This document shows positions 9,101 to 10,504 of a stretch of 10,504 bases of DNA, piece after piece. Numbering within the stretch: the first letter of the stretch is position 1; the number at the start of each line of letters is the position of its first letter. Under the pieces are notes generated by a model that saw only the letters and a list, made by a program, of their open reading frames with translations, had not been told where the DNA came from and ran no database searches. The stretch covers positions 1 through 10,504 of the forward strand of contig CAIXQV010001223.1 of the NCBI GenBank assembly GCA_903921605.1, given 5' to 3'. The stretch comes from an uncultured Planctomycetaceae bacterium (GTDB lineage Bacteria > Planctomycetota > Planctomycetia > Planctomycetales > Planctomycetaceae). Position numbers and translations under genes: made by a program.

Positions 9101-9740
9101 CCGAAGTCAGTGTATTCGCCCAGGACTCAATGGCGCTCAAATGATTGGAAACGGTGCCGACATCCAGAATCTCATTACCCAGCTCAACACGACCTTCAGA
9201 CCCGTGCGACACGATATGTACCGCCGCGACGTTATTCAGGTTGCTCAAAGTGGCCGTAATCTGATCAATACCGCCGCGGTCGGGGTCCAGCAGGATTGCG
9301 ATGAATTCTCGATTTGGATCCGACTCGTTTTGTAAATCAACCAGCAACGCGTTGAGATCGGGAGTACTTGAATCAATAAACACCACCTCCCGTAACGGTT
9401 CCGTGTCCGGTACAGGTTCAGCATTACCGTCAGTGATGTCCGAATTACGGTCAGCAATATCCGTGGTCAGTTGACCTGGCCATCCGGTGGCGGCCAGATC
9501 AAACAGATCCATGTCTGACAATGTGGCGAATTCTGTCAGAGCCTCGGCAGCCCCCGCATCAAGTCCAGAGCCGACTACGCTCAGTTCATCGGGATTCACG
9601 TCTTCGACGAGGTCAAGATCATGCGCAGAGGCCGACATCAGCAGAAGAGGTTCGAGTTGCTCAAGTCTGTCGCGCGCAGGCATGCCCTTAACACCGAGCG
9701 GTGTCGACTTTACAGGCGATATCAGACGATTGAACTTCAT
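3105..9740 (-). CDS. Giant LEPR-XLL-like / DUF4347 / cadherin-like tandem-repeat surface protein
   Basis: Product of 2211 residues, probably exported and cell-surface or extracellular. Domains in order: basic N terminus with LEQLEPLLLMSAS (26-38), a variant of the planctomycetal LEPR-XLL motif; DUF4347 (about 118-287) with HIVSHGS (His179), ILIYGCDLA (Cys222), DVAASDDATG and GGDWILE; a degenerate RTX-like stretch (291-366, TNGNDFIDGLGGIDT and GTDTLTNIERAEF); a cadherin-like domain (371-507); fourteen 93-residue repeats (508-1809); a further Ig/cadherin-like domain (1810-1907); an Asn/Gly hinge (1912-1929); a charged, probably disordered linker (to about 2071); and a hydrophobic C-terminal module (2077-2211) with IPIWYSFDPIVIL. 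Cys222 is the only cysteine. No classical signal peptide or Shine-Dalgarno sequence is visible, so the ATG 9740 start is less certain than the frame. Adhesion or matrix roles are typical of such proteins, but the function here is unknown. Confidence 0.9.
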   Translation of the reverse strand: MKFNRLISPVKSTPLGVKGMPARDRLEQLEPLLLMSASAHDLDLVEDVNPDELSVVGSGLDAGAAEALTEFATLSDMDLFDLAATGWPGQLTTDIADRNSDITDGNAEPVPDTEPLREVVFIDSSTPDLNALLVDLQNESDPNREFIAILLDPDRGGIDQITATLSNLNNVAAVHIVSHGSEGRVELGNEILDVGTVSNHLSAIESWANTLTSDADILIYGCDLAAVESGRALMQVIAEASGGDVAASDDATGATTQGGDWILEEQVGNVSTKVAFSEELWSTWDHILANYTGTEAADVIAATNGNDFIDGLGGIDTVVYSGNYAEYAISGTPDKVIDDQTPGRDGTDTLTNIERAEFLDGIYDLTNDTFSPFVAPSLTTSGLTLTYTEDSGPIAIDDQLTLTDADSATLISATVRITGNYDSTQDVLTFTNQSGISGTWDSSTGTLTLTGSTSVANYETALRSVTYSNNSNAPSTSNRTISITASDAHLTSTAATRTIAVVATNDAPIGIPTITGLVREDQTLTANTAAISDADGLGALSYQWLRNGTDIAGATSSTYATGDAEVDGQLSVRIRYTDAFGTLETLTSAQTAAVQNINDVPTGLPLITGTATENQTLTADVSALADIDGLGTINYQWLREGSVISGATASTYSASDPDVGSSISLQISYTDGHGTVETLTSASTAAIIGINDTPAGLPMIQGTIRENQTLTANTSAINDADGLGAFSYQWLRNGSNIMGAAAATYTTGDADVGSMLSVRVSYVDDQGTTESLTSAVTASVQNENDAPSGSPVINGVLREAETLTADVSGIADNDGLGTFSYQWLRNGSTIVGATGTTYSTSNADVGSNLALRITYTDVQGTVETVTSASTASIQNINDAPNGLPLISGIATEDQTLTADTSGISDDDGLGTFGYQWLRNGTNISGATNSTYTSTDADVGAMVSVRVRYTDSHGTQESLTSSSTAAITGINDTPVGLPVIQGTIRENQTLVASTAGLSDADGLGTLSYQWLRNGSAISGATNSNYATGDADVGATLSVQISYTDNQGTTETLTSASTSAVQNVNDLPIGVPVLSGVFQEDQTLTANVAGISDIEGLGAFNYQWLRDGSAISGATSANYSTTDADVGTRISLRVSFVDGLGTTETLTSSQSSMIAAINDAPTGLPTISGTPQEDQPLTINVSGISDADGLNAFSYQWLRNGAVISGANAANYTPRDADVETQLSVRVSWTDDQGFQESLTSAVSSPVANINDTPTGRPTISGSALEGQTLNAVTGSITDIDGLGTFQYQWLRDGVSVVGANSANYQLVDADVDARISVRVSWTDNYGTAESLTSQTSSKVVNTNDTPVGEPVIVGVATEDQILTADVSGISDNDGLGTFRYQWLRDGVNISGATSSTYRPTDADVGNRVSVAVSYTDGHGLDEVLTSNETNTIAAINDTPVGLPAISGAAVEGQTLTARVNAVSDDDGLGSIRYQWLRNGSAISGATSATYATGDSDVGTQLSVEIQYLDGQGTQETLTSAPTTAIANVNDVASGRPEIQGNVVEDQLLTADTSSLADNDGLGAFQYQWLRDGVEISGATNDSYRLSDADVDAQIRLRVTYTDALGSTEVITSSATDAIANINDALTGQVFLVGNAEQNSTLTVDSSGLRDDDGLGTLQYRWYRDGEEIAGATSANYTLVENDVNARISAKVEYTDDHGTDESANSDSTGRVLNVNDNPVGLPSITGVTTEDQSLTANTDGIRDDDETGEYRFQWLRDGVAVDGAEDATYRLRDEDVGSMISLRVTYTDGHGQIEQLDSVATAAIANVEDAPPVTIVSNQQIDQLRGTGSLQFQVSDVDTQSRFLIVTATSSDLHVVPIENIILGGIGQFRTIEILPTSTDTQAQTVITVTVSDGTTSTTMSFTVTARGVLTPNNNNGNGSGNSGKGNGNGPNYARGNEGNQDEVDALIHANSIKDQKKSSADDSVQEQKVESERDKNFSERPKETTVQTGKSNRDEAAAPGQQLDAESQNETVIRTEDSATPPAAPRETGSQSPDVILTGVDELSLVPNEVHSAAPTDVEIAVEQSLTADSIEDASSAVLTSVVAVGAMSAIGKGSAVGVLGTSTTTNTYLYVTSKGQLAAAKTFETIVGHMSNLGGTTSSGALMAQQIQSSGAISSGVVTGSSAALATIASTIPIWYSFDPIVILDRFATEYAPLDAAENSGLLSLLKKPV
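4314..8219 (-). repeat. Fourteen tandem 279-bp repeats encoding 93-residue Ig/cadherin-like domains
   Basis: Residues 508-1809 of the giant protein divide into fourteen units, each exactly 93 residues with no insertion or deletion. A typical unit runs P-x-G-x-P-x-I-x-G near the start, then E-D/N-Q-T-L-T-A, DxDGLGTFxYQWLRNG, ISGATSxxY, DADVG, SVRVSYTD, GTxExLTS and a closing N-x-ND-x-P junction. The first twelve units are well conserved. Unit 13 (LTGQVF..., YRWYRDG) and unit 14 (DDDETGEYRF, ending VEDA) are the most diverged. The shape is that of a beta-sandwich domain resembling bacterial Ig-like or cadherin-like repeats; I cannot assign a specific Pfam family. Confidence 0.93.
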
Positions 9741-9759
9741 CAGACTTTAGTCGCGTATT

Positions 9760-9832
9760 GAGCGTTTTCGTTTAGCGGCGAGCCTCAGGCGTAGGCAAAA
9801 GTGGAAACGACACCTGCGGCTTGCCGTTCAAC
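9760..9832. repeat. Intergenic palindromic repeat, copy 3
   Basis: The left part GAGCGTTTTCGTTTAGCGGC and what follows (to about 9792) match copies 1 and 2. The right arm, 9810-9832, ends GGCTTGCCGTTCAAC and is an imperfect reverse complement of the left. It lies 20 bases upstream of the giant gene's start codon, within its likely 5' leader or promoter region, so it may fold in that mRNA. Confidence 0.75.
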
Positions 9833-10205
9833 AATCACATCAACAGACCTCGCTGCCGATGCCTGCGAGACACGGCGCTGTGGTCGGAAGCGTTCTCATC
9901 ACACAAAACGCCAGGAACGCCACTAAATAACGATCGCAGGGAAATATCCAGAATGTCCCAAGGAAACTCATAGCTCGCAAAGCCTGCAGCGGCGTGGAAA
10001 ACGTGAATCTGTCCTCAAAAGCAAAGTGGACAATTCGCCAGAATCGATTTAATCGCAACGTGAGCAGGCCAACAACGACTACTGAACGAACCAACGGCCG
10101 TCCTCAGAACTCGACAAATTCCAGCAAAAGCGGATCACTCTGAAATCGCAGCCGAAATCTTTGAGCTACGTTTGCATCAGACCACACTCAAGAATCCTGC
10201 GCTGT
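9833..10205. other. Intergenic region between the giant gene and the sigma factor, no gene recognised
   Basis: This gap separates two divergently transcribed genes and should hold both promoters. I found no convincing -35/-10 pair on either strand, no tRNA-like fold and no recognisable coding sequence. An 84-codon open stretch on the minus strand (9840-10094) begins at TTG, is rich in Phe, Leu and Arg without a clear membrane-protein pattern, and is probably chance. Confidence 0.5.
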
Positions 10206-10211
10206 GGGGAG
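10206..10211 (+). promoter_or_regulatory. Shine-Dalgarno sequence of the sigma factor gene
   Basis: GGGGAG ends nine bases before ATG 10221 but abuts the in-frame ATG at 10212. The spacing therefore favours 10221 as the start codon. Confidence 0.5.
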
Positions 10212-10220
10212 ATGTTGAAC

Positions 10221-10504
10221 ATGACCACCATTGAAACTGAAGATCTCGAAGCCGCATTTCTGAGCGAGTATCCGTTGCTGCATCGTGTTGCCGATGCCAA
10301 TCTGGACAGGAAACTCCGTGCGCGAGTCAGCCCTTCCGACGTAGTCCAGGACGCCTGGGTCGAAGCCGTCGCGCGGTTTGGCGATAAGGAACAGACGACG
10401 GACATGTCCCTGAGCGCCTGGCTGAAGTTTGTTGTTCGCCAGAGTGTGAATCGTTTGCGTCGCTTTCATCTGGGAGCTGACAAACGCACGGTCGATCGCG
10501 AGCA
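10221..10504 (+). CDS. ECF-type RNA polymerase sigma-70 factor, 5' part only
   Basis: The first 94 codons and two bases of a gene that runs off the right edge; family members are usually about 180-210 residues. Sigma factors of this class bind core RNA polymerase and direct it to specific promoters. The visible part covers sigma region 2: a leader, LDRKLRARVSPSDVVQDAWVEA (residues 28-49, region 2.1-2.2, core-binding helix), then MSLSAWLKFVVRQSVNRLRR (62-81, region 2.3-2.4, which melts and reads the -10 element) and HLGADKR. The RVSPSDVVQ wording is typical of sigma factors expanded in Planctomycetes. The start was chosen by the GGGGAG spacing; ATG 10212 in the same frame is the alternative. 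It diverges from the giant gene across about 480 bases. Region 4 and any regulatory partner lie outside the window. Confidence 0.88.
   Translation, partial: MTTIETEDLEAAFLSEYPLLHRVADANLDRKLRARVSPSDVVQDAWVEAVARFGDKEQTTDMSLSAWLKFVVRQSVNRLRRFHLGADKRTVDRE

Noticed and set aside
8721..9335. 204-codon plus-strand open frame opposite the DUF4347 region
   Set aside because: It lies antisense to a well-supported domain, has no family resemblance, and long shadow frames are expected opposite a codon-biased gene.
9841..9870. Small CTCGC/GCGAG hairpin
   Set aside because: A five-base stem with an 11-base loop is expected by chance at this GC content and has no supporting context.
9840..10094. 84-codon minus-strand open frame upstream of the giant gene
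   Set aside because: It starts at TTG without a ribosome-binding site, has irregular composition and no recognisable domain, and sits in a region expected to hold promoters.

Overview
The window reads as a chromosomal segment from a planctomycete (Planctomycetota, probably Planctomycetales-like). Three things point there. A 2211-residue surface-type protein opens with an LEPR-XLL-like motif (LEQLEPLLLMSAS) followed by a DUF4347 domain. The right edge carries the start of an ECF-type sigma factor with the RVSPSDVVQ signature common in planctomycetal sigma factors. Lipid A and Kdo genes sit in a genome of moderate GC. The species cannot be named from the sequence alone.

Layout, left to right: ribH (lumazine synthase, +) ends in a hairpin. 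lpxB (lipid-A-disaccharide synthase, -) converges on it. kdsB (CMP-Kdo synthetase, +) diverges from lpxB and has a good promoter and Shine-Dalgarno sequence. A giant gene (3105-9740, -) converges on kdsB. The 5' part of an ECF sigma factor (+) diverges from the giant gene and runs off the right end. The five genes alternate strictly in strand, so none shares an operon with a neighbour inside the window.

Functionally, lpxB and kdsB both serve lipopolysaccharide synthesis: LpxB makes the lipid A disaccharide and KdsB activates Kdo for transfer onto lipid A. They imply a Gram-negative-type outer membrane. ribH is unrelated (riboflavin synthesis).

The giant protein is the most interesting object. 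Its order is: LEPR-XLL-like N terminus; DUF4347 with a His/Cys pair whose Cys is the only cysteine in the protein; a short RTX-like segment; one cadherin-like domain; fourteen tandem repeats of exactly 93 residues with no indels; one more Ig/cadherin-like domain; an Asn/Gly hinge and charged linker; and a hydrophobic C-terminal module ending near IPIWYSFDPIVIL. The array also shows a higher-order period of three units (837 bp).

Three copies of an intergenic palindromic repeat (core TTARCGGCRAGCC) lie between ribH and lpxB, between lpxB and kdsB, and upstream of the giant gene. They look like a dispersed REP/MITE-type family. I see no tRNA, rRNA, CRISPR array or transposase gene.
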